From positions 1 through 64,000 of the forward strand of contig JAIUCV010001261.1 in assembly GCA_026724425.1 (NCBI GenBank): a stretch of 64,000 nucleotides of DNA. The letters are read 5' to 3'. Source of the DNA: Erythrophleum ivorense. Lineage: Eukaryota > Streptophyta > Magnoliopsida > Fabales > Fabaceae. Below are positions 47,062-61,509 of the stretch, one piece after another (within the stretch, counting starts at the first letter, position 1; the number at the start of each line of letters is the position of its first letter). Below the pieces are notes generated by a model. The model was not told the DNA's origin and did no database searches. It saw only the letters and a program-made list of their open reading frames with translations. Made by a program: the position numbers and the translations under genes.

Positions 47062-50000
47062 TGTGTAAAACGCAAAACAAGAATAACTGATTGAACGGAA
47101 CGGTTACAAGGACGATTCGTGATACTGTTCAGTGTTAGTGAAGCCAAGGAACAAAGCTATAATTATGTAAACTAGGGTTGAAAGAGACTGGAAGCTCTCA
47201 ATTAGCTAGCGTAGGCACAGTTTCAGGAACCCTAGACTACCAGTTACTGAAGATGGTACCAGCAGAATGTAACAACCGGTGAAGGTCTAACGCAGCGTCG
47301 GTAGGGAACTCCTACCATGGATTTTTGTTGCGGAGTTTCAAGTTACATGGACGATGGATTGAGGAACCGACCCGTTTGGCTTTCCTTTTTTTTTTTGAAT
47401 ACTTCAGTAATCAATTATCAAAAGAGACTGGCCCAAAGCCAGCTAATGACCTAAAGAGACTAGGTGGGCTAAACATAAGGAATAACGGTCCATGCCCAAC
47501 AACGCGAATACAAACAGGTGCTGGGCCATAGGTGTACTTCTTTCTATAAGCAAACACGAGTGAAATTACATCGCGAATAGAGTAATTTTTAATTTAGTTT
47601 TTTATAAAATTATTTTTTAAATTTTATTCTTCATAAATAAAATGTTTTTTTAATTTATTCTCTCATAAAATTACTTTCTTAATTTAGTCCCTCACAAAAT
47701 AGGTATTTTTTTAATTTAATTATTTACAAATAAAATTATTATCAATAATATTTTTTTATCAATTTATTACAAATGAAATTAACCAATGTGGACATGTAAA
47801 TTATTTTTTGATAAGTGATGAATAATGTCCATTTACGTTAGATTAACATAAATATATTATTGATAACAGTTTATTTATAAAGGATTAAATTGAAAAATAT
47901 TCACATATAAAAGACTAAATTGAGAAGACATTTCTATAAGAAACTAAATTAAGAAATATCTCATTTGTGAGAGATCAAATTAAAAATATGATTTTATAAA
48001 AAAAAATTAAATTAAAAATATCACACCTACAGAGAATCAAAATGGAGTTTAAGTGGGGCAAAAACATTTGTAATTTTGTGTATGTTTGAATAATGGCGGA
48101 GTGAACCCATGGCTCAGATTGTGGCAAAGTTGGCTAGCATGAAGTGTCCTCATTCCAAACGAGTCTATCTTTAAGCTTTTAGATGTTGTTCGTTGAGAGT
48201 TTAAAAAAAAAATGCAAGAATCTTAATTTAATGTCAAATTCAGTTGTCTTGGATTGTGTGGGGTGTGTTCTCTTTTTTTCTCACTCAAGTCTCTTTTACT
48301 TCTAAACGACCGTGGGCCGGATTAACATTTCTGATTTGTTAGCCACTTACGTTAGCTGTTTTTGTGTTGGCCTTTTTTTTCTTGGTTGCTTTTCCTTCTA
48401 CATATCAAAAGGCGCATAAATTTTCTTTTGATTGGTGGCTGAAATAATCATCAGATCAAAAATAGAATTGTCAGAAACTTTCTGAACACACTAAAAAAAA
48501 TGATAAAAATTTAAAATTGTATTTAAAAAAATTATTCTAATAAAAAAGCATAGCTGTTCAAAATCAGAGTCATAATTTATGAATTTACACTTAATTTAAA
48601 ATTATTGAAAAAATAAAGAAAATAGACAGATAAGATTTGTGGAGGAATTAAGAGGTTATTGGAAAAATAAAAATATTTCAAAGAGTCAGTTACAAATTTT
48701 ATCAAACTAAAAGGCAAAGGGTTAATAAATATAAAATATAAAATATTTGAGACTAAAATGTCAATACAATAAAATATTTTTTCTATCTCTTTGATTGTAA
48801 TGTAATTTTCACTTTACAATTTAATTAACTTACATGTCTGTCATTGCCACTTGTCCTAATCAAATTGGAACACATGGTACCTTTAAGAGTGTAATCATTG
48901 TTGTAAACTGTAAGGGCACCAAAGAAATAACCTTATTTTGTATGTCTTGTGTAAAATAAAAAATGTATTTTTTAACAACAACATACTCGTCATTTTCCCT
49001 AAATGAATCTACATCTTGAATGAAATTAGTTTTGGTGGTTTGGTACTGCTGAATTTGTTCAAATCTATAAAGGCCCAGAGAATAAAACCTTAACGTATCA
49101 TATGCCACTAAAATATTACTACTAGAACAAATATTACCAAAAACATAAGAGGACATACTGTAATTCAAAACGTATATATGCATTTATAATATATTTCTCT
49201 GATTCAGTCTGTAAGTGGAACTTGTATTTATTTATTTATATTTCTTTTTTTCTGACAATGGATGAAATCCCACAGTTCTAATTTGTAATAGAAGCATTGG
49301 ATAATACCTAGCATCGGCAATCCAGCACTGAATTACAAAAACAATTTTCTCTTCTTTCTTGAAATTTAAATAAAAGTCTGAAAAGAGATATCTCAGGATT
49401 GAGTATTGGATATTTTAGCTAGGAAATTCACCACTCAGAATTCGTTAACACGAACGTAATGAAAACTACTAAGAACAAACCCCAATATATAGTACAATTT
49501 CCATACCGGAAATAACCAACCTTTCCTACTTTAAACTAGACTCTGTGATGGATATTGCAAAGAATGAAGGTTATTTCAATAGCCCAGTCTCAAACCCCCC
49601 CCCCCCTTTTTTTCTCTCTCCCTCTGTGTTTCAAGCATAATCTCTGAGCGTTACACTTCGCTAGAAATTCATGCGTACACTATATGTATATACATGCAAC
49701 AGTCAAGAAACGTGTAGGTCTCATGTATGGATCAAGAATAAGCCATTGCATATATGTACACCACATGTACAAAAGATTTTTTTTTTTTTCCACAGTTGCA
49801 TCTTCTTAATATCAATGATAACTTGTAAGTACTATAAGCTACTAGAATTGTTAGAAAGACACGGATGGTGCAATGAGCGAAAGACTTGAAAATAACACCC
49901 TGAAACCACAAATAGAAAGTATAACAGACAAAAAATCATGTCACAAAGGAAACCCAGAATGAACAATAACCAAATTTAAAAGACTAAAGTGACCGATTGA

Positions 50001-50682
50001 CCATTCCACATAAATTGTAGAGTGATCAATGTATGCTATTCAGTCAAAAGTTTTGCAGTGTTTATTAACAGCTTACTTTTGGGCTCTAAACATTCTAGCC
50101 ACGAGATGTTCAAGAAGAAACTTTTTTCTTTTCCCCTCTCTTTTCTCTTCAAAGAATAAGGGAGTCTGGACAAGAATTGACTCCAGATACACCCCATTGC
50201 ATCAATTGAAAATTTGTAAGTAGTAGAAAATCTGGAAGAAAAACCACCACCATAAGCTATCACACTAAGTTGTTAATTTACAGCTTGATCCTTCAAAATA
50301 GAAACAATATGAAGTTCCAGCTTCCGCCAAGAAAGGCAATTAACAAAAACCTCACAAATTTAAAATAATACAACTTGAATGCATGTTTACCAAGGAAGAA
50401 CTTATCCCATGTCTGCTTCTGGAGAGGATTAATCAATAAAAATTGAGGTTATCGCACAGCTGTTTATTTGAAGAAAAAGATGAAAATCAGCAAATGTGTC
50501 CTATTGAGTTGCATGACTAACAAAGGAAAATAAGATTCTGTGAAAATCACTTACCACATGACTTGTCAGAAGTCAGAACTTCTCAATCAGATGGATGGAA
50601 GCTATGGAATTAACCAAAAGTTTGTCCTTCGGAGTTAAGAAGGCCCTATATACCTGAGACAATGTGTTTCATGCTTTTCCTA
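47062..50682. other. Intergenic: TRM5 upstream region and DENND6-like 3' flank
   Basis: TRM5 lies to the left and reads away from this region. Two AACCCTA telo-box-like words lie 112-174 nt upstream of its start codon (47173-47179 inverted, 47228-47234). Bases 47580-48050 are AT-rich with repeated AAATTAAGAAAT-like words. A run of eleven or more C lies near 49596-49607. The stretch before 50682 should hold the 3' untranslated region of the DENND6-like gene. No other coding sequence is supported. Confidence 0.6.
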
Positions 50683-53600
50683 TTACCTGGGTGTAGTAGA
50701 AGATAAAACCCCAACTTGTATTAGTGGGCGCCCAGGAAGTTTTGTCAATTCAAAACTTCCTTGTAGAAGGGATGCCCTTTGTGGATTTGAAAGCATCAGT
50801 TGTTGCATGTCCTTTGAAAGCAAATTGAAAACAGCCTGAAGGTCTGCCCTTAGTTTCTGACAACTTGCTAGGGAATCTACACTAGCCCTTCCAGATTGCT
50901 GCAGCTGGAAATTGCAATTAACAGATGTATAAAATAACCAAATATGTTTCATTTACATTTAAATCAATCCTATTGTAAGGCCCAGAATATCCTTCAGTGG
51001 ATTATGCAATGAATATAAACCTTCATGCAAAGTATATTATATGAAATTATTGAAACTCTTGTTCAGACCCAAGTAAGGGCATGCTTAGCCAACAAAAAGC
51101 AAGACAAATGGAGCAAATGATACCCCGTCAGCCTAAGGCTCATGGTATCTAACTGACAGGAACTCCATTTTATCCATTCTTGTAGAAAATTTCCCACAAT
51201 GCCTGGGATAAAATAAGACACAAGATACAATAAACCATCAGACAACTCGTATGCATTTTCTGAGTCTTGCATTCTCAAGACTTTGTCAAGCCTTGATGCA
51301 AATTATTTTTCACAGCCGGTCCCAAGCCCAGAAAAAAGAGGAGGGTTGTATCAGGCAATCGACAGCCAACGTAAACTTTGTCGAATCTTTATGACATAGA
51401 CAATCAATATATTAAACGTAATGCTAGGGCGTTGCTCAGAAGTAACACGCTGTATAGCTTGAGTACAGTGACAAATGAGCAAGAGCCACTGCATCGTCGC
51501 CTGAGTGTAGTGAAAAATAAGTAAGGGCTTCAACATTTTCATGAACGAATGTGAGTAAAGAAGTTAGTTCACAAGAGTAGGATTCGTTTTGAAACTTGGA
51601 ATATAAGTGCACTTACGGGTAAGTCAATGAAAATAGTAGATACCATGATTAGGAGAAAGATTAATTTTATGTGTTTACAAGAAACTAAATGGGTAGGAGA
51701 AAAAGCGAAAGAATTAGACAATTCGGGTTTTAAACTTTGGTACACTGGGAAGGCTAAATCTAGAAATGGAGTAGGTATAATTGTAGATAAGTTTTGAAAA
51801 AATGTTATAGTGGATGTAAAAAGGTTAGGAGATAAAATCATTGCATTAAAGTTAGTAGTGGAAAAAGAAATCTTTAATGTTATTAGCGCTTATGCACCAC
51901 AAGTAGGATTAGAAGAATATCACAAAGTAAAGTTTTGGGAGGATTTAGAATGTTTAATTCAGGAAATACCATTAGGAGAAAAGATTTTTCTAGGAGGGGA
52001 TCTAAATGGTCATGTGGGAAGTGTATCTTCAGGTTACGAGGGTGTTCATGGAAGACATGACATAGGGGAATCAAATGCAGAGGGTAAAACTATTTTAGAC
52101 TTTTCATTGACGTTCGATCTCATATTAGTTAACACTTGTTTTAGAAAGCGTGAGGAACATCTTATCACGTACAAAAGTGAAAGGGTATGTTCTCAAATTG
52201 ATTTCTTTCTTATAAGGAAATCAGATAGAAAACTTTGCATGGATTGCAAAGTTATACCTGGAGAGAGTTTAACTACTCAACATAGAGTTTTGGTTATGAA
52301 TGTACGAGTTAGGAGGAGAGTAAAAAGCAAAGACGAAAATAGAGTGTTAAAGACTAAATGGTGGCAACTAAAGGGGGATAAAGAAAAGAATATACAGAGA
52401 CGGATTGTGGAAGAAGGACCTTGGGAAATACAAGAAAGTGCTAACAATATGTGGAATGGAATGGCTAAAAAGATTAAAAAAATGGCAAAGGAAATATTAG
52501 GTGAATCAAAAAGTTTTAGACCTAGAGATAAAGAATCCTGGTGGTAGGATGCAAGCGTGCAAAATAAGGTTAAAGTGAAGAAGGAGTGTTATAAAGTGTG
52601 GTCATTATGTAAGAGTAATGAAAATTGGGAGAAATATAAAGTAGCTAAGAAAGACACTAAAAAGGCAGTGAGCGAAGCGAGAACGAGAGCATTTGATGGG
52701 TTATACCAATCTTTAAGTACTAAAGTTAGAGAAAGAAATATTTACAAGTTAGCTAAAAGTAAGGAAAAAAAGACAAAAGACGTGGACCAAGTAAAATGCA
52801 TTAAGGATGAAAAAGAAAAAGTCTTGGTCACGGAACGAGATATCAAAGAACGGTATAAGAGTTATTTTCATAAGCTTTTTAATGAAGGCCACAAGATTTC
52901 AGTGCAATCGGATAGATTAGACACTAGAGAAGAAGATCAAAATTATACCTTTTATCGTAGGATTTGTAAGACAAAGGTAAAAGAAGCATTAAAACGAATG
53001 GAAAGTGGCAAAGCAGTTGGACCGGATAATATACCTATTGAAGTATGGAAAGGTTTAGGAGTGAAAAGTATAAGTTGACTTACAAAGTTATTTAATGAAA
53101 TTATGAGATCTAAAAAAATGCCAGATGAGTGAAGGAAAAATTCTTTAATTCCTATTTATAAGAGTAAAGGGGACATTCAAAATTGTGCAAATTATAGAGG
53201 AATTAAGCTCATGAGCCACACTATGAAATTATGGGAAAGAGTAATTGAGCAACAATTAAGAAAAGAGACCCAAGTTACGGAGAATCAATTTGGTTTTATG
53301 CCAGGAATGTCAACTATGGAAGCAATATATTTGTTGCGAAGATTAATGGAGTGATATCGAAAGAATTAAAGAGATTTACACATGGTGTTTATCGATTTGG
53401 AAAAAGCATATGATAGAGTACCAAGAGAGGTTCTATGGAAGGCTCTAGAGAAAAAAGGAGTTCGTATAACTTATATTCGAGCAATACAAGATATGTATGA
53501 TGAGGCTACAACTAGGGTAGTAACAAAAGGTGAACCTACAGAAGATTTTCCGATAACTATTTGTCTACATCAAGGGTCAACTCTAAGCCCTTATCTTTTT

Positions 53601-56600
53601 ACTCTAGTATTGGATGTGCTTACTGAACGTATCCAGGAATCGGTGCCATGGTGTATGCTTTTTGCAGACGATATTGTCTTAGTTGGAGAATCGAGAGTGT
53701 AAATGAATGAGAAGTTGGAGAGGTGAAGGTTAGCTTTCGAAACTCATAGATTTCGTTTAAGTAGAAATAAAACGGAGTATATAGAGTGTAAGTTTAGTAA
53801 GAGACACACTACTTCTAGCGCAGAAGTGAAAATTGGAGAACATATTATACCACAAGTTACACGATTTAAATATCTTGGATCTGTCATACAACATAACGAG
53901 GAAATAGAAGAAGACGTAACACATAGGATTCAAGCGGGGTGGATGAAGTGGAGGAGTGTTTCGAATGTTATTTGTGATAAAAGAGTACCACTCAAACTTA
54001 AGGGTAAATTCTACCGTACAGCTATAAGACTTGCAATATTATATGGAACTGAGTGTTGGGCAATAAAAAGTCAACAAGAGAATAAGTTCAATATTGCAGA
54101 GATGAGAATGTTGCGTTGGATGAGTGGACGCACTAGACAAGATTGGATTAGAAATGAATACATTAGAGAGAAGGTGGAAATCGCACCTATTGTGGAAAAG
54201 ATTGTAGAATCAAGACTTAGATGGTTCGGTCATGTCAGGAGGAGACCTGTAGAAGCCCTAGTTAGGAAAGTAGATGAGATGGAGAATAGTCCAATAATTA
54301 GAGGTAGAGGAAGACCAAGAAAAACTATAGGAGAAATTATTAAGAGAGATTTAGATTTAAATGGTTTGTCTAAAAATATGACTTACGATAGGTGTTTATG
54401 GCATCGATTGATCCATGTAGCCGACCCTACTTAGTGGGAAAAGGCTTTGTTGTTGTTGCATTCTCAAGACAATTTAGCAAGTTTGAGTTTCACATTTCAC
54501 AATCTCTTCTTCAGAGCCTCATAAAAACATGCAATCTATCAATATAAGGAATATGTTTCTAATACCGTAATTCTAAGCCAACCCCAATGTTCTCAACCCT
54601 ACAACTTCAAATGCTTCTAATGATCACTTTTCACTTGTAATTCTTACTCTAGGAGTCTAAAGATCACTTTTGACGAGAAACTCACTAGCACATAAACATT
54701 AATACAGTGACATCACTTTTACCCTACAACAACAAACTACTTAGACCATGGGTGCTACTACAAATCATATTGTGCTATTAGTCTAGCACATTATCAGGTT
54801 TAAAAGTCTTCACAAAATTTATGCTCACTGTCTTAGAGCCAGAATACCAGTAAACAAATTTCAGTGTAAAGGAATCACTTAAATAAAAAATATTTTCTTT
54901 CTCGTTGGATAAAATCTAGTGAAACAGAAGATTAAGAGTTTTACTGTGGCTTCTTTCTGACTAACCAAAATCAGAGGTTCAACTCAAAATGAGTGGCAGT
55001 GAAAGCTTGTAAACCAACATATATGACAAAATCCAGATCAGCATAGCAGCTATCATTTCTCATAAATAAAGCATTAGGCTAATCCATAAACCCTAAATAT
55101 TCACCCATTCAACACTAAGATATCAATGTTCTTGTCTTGTTCACTACCCTTACAAATAAATTCCTTGGCAATTTTCATTCTTTATAATCTCAATCCAAAT
55201 ATGTTACCTATCAAAATTTCATGAGCATATTGCCATACACTAGGACCACCGCTAGAAAATTAACTAGCAATGTCAAAGAAAAGAAATGTAAAATTATACA
55301 GTGCAATCCTCCTGAGGAACATAACAGCTATTGAACAGAGAAATAACCAGTTCTGCCACCAAAAAAACGATTGATCTCCAAACAAAAACATGAATCATCT
55401 ACTTACAAGAATGTTCCTATTGTTTTTTCCCCCTATTTTCTCTTAAACAAAGAAAACAACTTAAGATATGTCAAGTCTATTGCTATATTCTGCATTTCCT
55501 CTTAAGAGGACATCAAAGTAACAGTTACAAGAGTAGAAAAATATTAGCTTGTTATAGGTTATACACATCTATCTACAAGTTCATCATAAGAAGTGAGATT
55601 TCAAAAATATTAACCTCTTTCACATGTGGTTTCACAAACTATAGAAATATAAGCCTAAGTGCTTACTGTCAAAACAAGAATGAAGTGAGGGCTATATAAA
55701 AATCCTTGGCTAATTGATGTAGATTCTTCTAGAAAAATTCACAATCAAGTTACTCTAATGCCCCCAGATTCCATACTGGAAAAATCACTAACATCAACCC
55801 TAAAGAGGTCCTCAACACAATCTGAAACCTGCATAAGCAAATGTCTGTTATCCCCAGACACAGTAACATCAATTCACGATTGGTAAAACTAACTTCTTCG
55901 CTCCATTCAAGGAAAAACCAAAGAGAGTAATATATAAGTATTTGATAATACTCAAGAGTACTCAGAAGGCAAAAAGAGAGAAAGGGAAACAGCTGGATCA
56001 TCATCACACAGAATCAGATACTGGTGCTTCGAGCATCAGTATTAAGATATTTAGTTGCTTTTCAATTTAATAGTCTGTATTATTGGATACCATATAAAAA
56101 GTTATATTTAAAAAAAAACCAAATGCTTTAATACTTGAAAACAATAACTAACTAAATACATGTAGATAGAGCATCTTTCATTCATGTCTGACAAAGAGAA
56201 AGGTACAATCAATCACATATCATAAATGGAGGACCTCTGAAGGGCACGTTACCTGAACTTCTTTAACAAGATATCTCTCTATAGCATTGAAGGAATCCAC
56301 AATTTCCAGCTCAGTCATTTTAGATATAAGCTGTTGTATGTCAGCTTTCATTCTTGCATGCCTCCACAATCGGTCTTGCTCTTGCTCAGCAACCGCTTGC
56401 CTCCTCTGAAACCATGGCATAAAGTTGGGTCCCTTCAGGAATCGCCTGATGGGAACATGCAAACATCTTCATTTCAAAGTTGTTAAATAATGCAAATGAA
56501 ATATCAATTCTAATTGTTAAAGGGCTAAAGATTTAAGAAGCAAGGTTATATTGTAAAATACAAGAAAAGAGGTAGGTGGCAAATAGTATTACATGACAAA

Positions 56601-58238
56601 TATGGCAAGCAAAATCCACTACCTGTATAACTCAAGCCAGTTAGATCTCATTCGCTTTAATAAGAACTTCCCTGGACCTCTTGCAGATAAGCTTGCAAGA
56701 AATTCTTCAGCATTAAATGGAGGTAGAGAGGGAGGGTCGACATAAGGAGAAGATCCTTCTGATGGTGTAGTAGTCCTAAAATATGGACCAAAAGGGGCCA
56801 AAAAATTCGTAGTGAGCTCCAAGAAATGCCTCCGTAATATCTCATTGTTAACAACTGACATTGACTCTTCAACTCTTGGTGACATCCCAGCATCAATTAG
56901 CCTATTTAAGATAGAAGTGTCTGGCTTGGTCGTGGCAGAATAAGTACTCCAAATGGCTTCCTTATGTTCTGTCATGAGACAAAGAGGACCATCTCTCCGC
57001 AGCTTAACTGCACTCAATATACTTGAAGGAGAAAACTTCTTTAGAGAAAGTTGTTGAATCCCAAGACTTTCATTTCTACCAGAGATTCTGCCAGTGGAAG
57101 ACATAGTGGAAAGGGTAAGCCTGTTTGAATTATGAGGAGGGCTTCCAACTGAGACAATGTGGGGGATGTTACGGAGAGCTTTAAGGAAAAAAAGGTTAGT
57201 CACCCCCAAAACCACCGGGGGGAAAGTTTCACCTTCTTTTAGGGAGTTTAAGCGTGCAAACTCAGGGTCATGGATGGTAAAATAAGGCCGGAAATCAACA
57301 CTGCAAAGTAAAGGTGCAACCAAACTCACAAGACTGGCAACAGCTTCACAACACTGGGGAGGTGTGGGGCCAATGATAAGAAGAGGTTCACCAATAAGTA
57401 ACAACTCCCATAACAACCAAAGTTGCAATAAAAGGCCTCGGAATGTACCAAAAATATCTGAATCATGAAAAAGACCTTGTGGGATATACTGATTATTGGG
57501 CAGAAAAGGTGCCACAGAAGAGGCAGACTCCTCGAAAGATTCTCCACTTTCCATGGGCAAGCTATGGGCAGGTGGCAAGTACACTTTAAGAGTTGCATTT
57601 CCAATTGGAAGATCCATTAGCTTACCAGGAATAGGAGCTGGCCATGTTGAAACATATGTAGCAATATGCTCCAGGGCTTTCTTACCAATGTCAAAATACA
57701 AGGGACCTATAATTTGTAACAAAGGTCTGAACACACTAGAATAAGGACTGTGGGACAAGATGACCACAGACTTCTGCTCCCCTCCTCGCTTTAGCCTCTC
57801 ATCATGTCTCTGTCTATTAAAGACATAACCATACATGTAACTAGAAGCATTCACACTATTGCTACCTGAGGATCTTCTGCCGAGATTGTTTTTGTCCATG
57901 GATTTCGGAGAAAACTCCTTGTCAACTTCAGTTATCTCAGAATGAGTAGCATTGCCAGTTTGAGATTTTAGGCGCCTACAAAATCGGAAAAAGAAGATAC
58001 AATCATGAATGCTTGAGCGGTTTTTGTGCTGGGAAACAGAGTCTGGAAATGAACTATAAGCAATCTCCAGCTCTTCATCGTGCGTAAGACAGCCAGGTGG
58101 ATAACACTCTTCTACCAGCTGACCCTGTTCAAGATCAAACCTTATAGCACAAAAGGCAACAATCCACCGCTGTAAAGATTCCGGGTCAATACTTGCACTC
58201 AATTCTGTTTTAACAGAAAAAGCAGTAGACTGACTCAT
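50683..58238 (-). CDS. DENND6-like UDENN-domain protein (AFI1 family)
   Basis: Three exons join in frame to 676 residues: 58238-56623, 56445-56253 and 50904-50683. Donors are GTAGTG and GTAACG; acceptors are CCCATCAG and TTTCCAG. The N-terminus (LQRWIVAFCAIRFDLEQGQLVEECYPP) is the uDENN start, followed by a Ser-rich insertion at about residues 100-130. The cDENN core holds VVILSHSPYSSVFRPLLQIIGP, LLIGEPLLIIGPTPPQCCEAV and DFRPYFTIHDPEF. The C-terminal part has FGPYFRTTTPSEGSSPYVDPP and a helical tail (FLKGPNFMPWFQRRQAV...). Animal DENND6 proteins act as Rab exchange factors; the plant role is inferred to be membrane traffic. The second intron is 5,348 bp and contains an antisense LINE. No coding break is seen. 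A leader intron upstream of 58238 is possible. Confidence 0.92.
51282..54455 (+). mobile_element. RTE-type LINE in the DENND6-like intron 2, antisense to the gene
   Basis: A 3.2-kb LINE with a 15-bp target duplication (TTGCATTCTCAAGAC at 51267-51281 and 54456-54470) and a TTG tail. It is related to the copy at 43194-46393. The ORF stays in one frame throughout but has several stops (51795, 52545, 53076, 53130 and more), several of them TGG-to-TGA. The endonuclease shows CLQETKWVGE, FLGGDLNGHVG, SQIDFFLIRKSD and TQHRVLVMNV; the RT shows IDLEKAYDRVP, HQGSTLSPYLF and MLFADDIVLVGE; the C-terminus shows MLRWMSGRTRQD. The gene reads minus and this element plus. Confidence 0.93.
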
Positions 58239-61200
58239 GTTTTCAAAACACTAATACGAGATTTTGTAAGTCAAAAGGCCTTCCGCTTCATCCTGGCAAC
58301 CATTCCCCGCTAGAAAACCAGCAGAATCTTCATTGTGGACAAGAAGTTTACTGAAAATTTCACACTTTCAAGTTTTCTTGATCGTCTCTACTTAACCGAA
58401 AACTTGAAGCCTAAAAAAGAAACACCAGAAAAAAAATGCATTAGTTTGCGGTTAAGATACTCTTTTTAGGAAAAGGAAAAGTAATATAAGGTGTACTTCG
58501 GTAATCAGCTGAAACCCAAAAGAGATATAGAGAAAATTATATCAACTTTCAAACTTCATACTTCCTGAAAGGACATATTCATATTTCCTGAAAGGACACA
58601 AAAGCAGGAACTCCACTTCAGACGACCCTGCTCGACTACTTCTCTCACTATAGCTAAAGAACCCACCAAGTCACCATAACAAAATCTTATACAAGATCCA
58701 AAATTTCATAACGTTCATCCCCAGCATTTTCTCAGCGACCAAATAGACAGGAGGGAAGAGGGAAAAAGTTACTGATTCACAGTCAATCCCAATATCGTAA
58801 AGATCCAATAAATGGGCTCTCAGCACGGTACCTGGATATAGAAAGTTAGGAACTCAGGAGCAGTTCCTAGCATGAACCCATCTGGATCGGCAAGGATGAA
58901 CAACCGAACCAATCGATAACAAACGGAATCTCTGAAAAAATCAACCTAAATGGGAGTTTCAGGCCTTGGACCCAGAAATTGTAGCTCTAATTCTCGGGTT
59001 CCTCGGCAACGGTAGGAATTGGGCGGTTTTGCGAGTGCAATGGGAGGACTATTCAAATCTATGATACGGAAATAAATGGGATTTCACAGACTATATTAAA
59101 GGAGATGCCTGAATGTAGTACTTTCAATTCTTATCTGCCTTAATTAGTAAAAGAAATTCGCTAGTCGGTATTATTTGGAATCACACTGCAAGGGTAATCA
59201 TTGGTTTGATATTTCTAATTTTCTATACTAGCACTAAAGAAAAATTGCCCGCCATGGATTATCATTATTATTTGCAATCTGGGAATAGTTTCCTTCTCCG
59301 TTTTAATGTTTGGAACTTTGGATGCACAATCTATTTTTTAATAATTTTTATACATATTGTATGATATTAAACATATTATTATTAAACATACAAATAATGT
59401 TATAATAAAATATTACGTATTAAAATAAGTTTAAAAGTAGTATAAAGTTAGTGATGTGAATTGCTGAAGTAATAAGACTCCATAATTTATAGGGTTCGTA
59501 TTTTGTTGTCTCCAAATTTATAAAAATTTTTATTTTATTTCTTAATTTCTTAATTTCAAATTAATCACAATAAATTAAAATTAAAAAATAAATTAACGTA
59601 CTTTAAACATTTGATACTTAGCTAGATGGAAAGTTCACTTTTTCTTTTAGTTGTTGTTTGGGGGGTGTGGGAAGTGTCACTTGTTTGGCTCAGGATTCTC
59701 TGCAGTGAGGATCTCATGCATTTCTTCTGCAGTATCTCACAATTTTTTTTTTTTACTTTTTATTTTTAAGTTTTACATACTCTCACAAAATCTTACTATA
59801 GGAGAAATGTATGAAGATTTCAATGCAGAGGATCCAATCCCCACTTATTTAGTAGTCCCCTAACATTAGTTTCTCAAATTTTAAAATGATTCAAAAGTCT
59901 TTCATATGATACACACAACTTTTGAAAAAAAAAATTACAATCAACCCCTATTTATTAGTTCTATTATAATTCCTTTACTCCTTTTATTGTCTTAGAGAAA
60001 TTTTATGTTTACTCATTAACTAGTAAAATAGAACTAAATCATATAATAAATCTTACATAATAATAGTATTATAGTAGGTAATAGAATGTATATCTCATAT
60101 AACAATTTATTTATGTAATTTTAATGGTAGAATTAGTTGTTTCTCTGTTAAGGCTGTTGAAATTATATTTTTATTGGTTGAAAATAGCAGATAGGGTGAT
60201 TAAAAAAGATGAAAGACAAAAGTACTTTACTAATTTTATTTAGTTAAAATTTTAAATTTAGAAGATATAGACCTAGCATTAAGAAGGTTTACTGAAATTG
60301 CTTTTAAATGAAAGGATATTAGAATTAGAGTGAATACAAATTTTCATATTAAAAAAAAATAAACTTTGATATATAAGTGGATTGGCCTATAAATTTAATG
60401 TTTTAAAATGTTTTAACTTAAAATTTGAAGTCAAATCTTTAAATAATTTTAAACAATGATTTTTTTTAAATGTATTATTTTGACAAGAAGAAAAACATAA
60501 GGACTTTTGTCTAGGTTTGTACTCTTCTATTTACTTGAGTTAGTTTGTGCAAATATGATTTTTTTATTTTTTTAAATTAATTCATATGTTAATTAATCTT
60601 CAAAAATTAAAGCTAAATATCTAAGTTAAGAACAAAATTATTAATTTATTCTTAATTGTTTTCTATTTTCTTTCTTATGCTAAAAGAAGAAAATATGAAA
60701 TTCTCATTTTGTTTGTATACAAATAAAGGAGTATATTAACTTAGCTAATTCAGTGTGTTCAGTCTGACCAAGGGCTAGTCCAAGAAAAAAAAAAGGTTGA
60801 AGTAGACCAAATTATATAATTAGATCAAGTCAGGCATTAGTTGGCTATGCTAGCCAACTTAATTCGAGGTGGTCAAGTATAGTAAATTAAAAAATAAAAA
60901 AGGACTTACATAAAAAGTTGACTTTTTTAGGGGGCCAATATGTAATTTTATAAGGATAATAAAAATTCTATTTTTAAGGGACATTTTTGTAATTTTAGCC
61001 AAAAATTTTAAACATATTTTACAAATTATAAAAGGTTAAGGAGTCAAGGCATCTATAAATCCTCTTTTGAATATAAATATTATATTCAGATAAAAGAAGA
61101 TAAAATGGAAAAGGTCCATATTTGGAGTTGAAATAAAAATCTCAAAATTAAAATAATAAACGTGTTTTTTTTAAAAAAACTAAATGGGCAAAACTGCTTT

Positions 61201-61509
61201 TAACAAATTGCATTACCTTTATCTTGAAAAATTATCCAAAATTACACAAAAAAAAGAACCCCAAATGAACCACCAAATTCTGAGTTGTAAGTTTTTAAAA
61301 CTCACTTTATATGCTTGCATTTTCTTCTTATGTCCTTTATTGGACCTACATTTTATTTTCATTTATATTATGTAGATTTTGCAAAACAAAAATATCAAAA
61401 CAATTAGTCATTTGCTTAAGACAATCAAATGATTATAAAGATATGAACATTCAATATTTTGTATCATTAGCAAATTAGTCTTGGTGTACATCCATTGTAC
61501 CATGTAGCC

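Noticed and set aside
49596..49607. Poly-C run as a structural element
   Set aside because: It is a single homopolymer followed by a T/CT run; simple-repeat slippage explains it.
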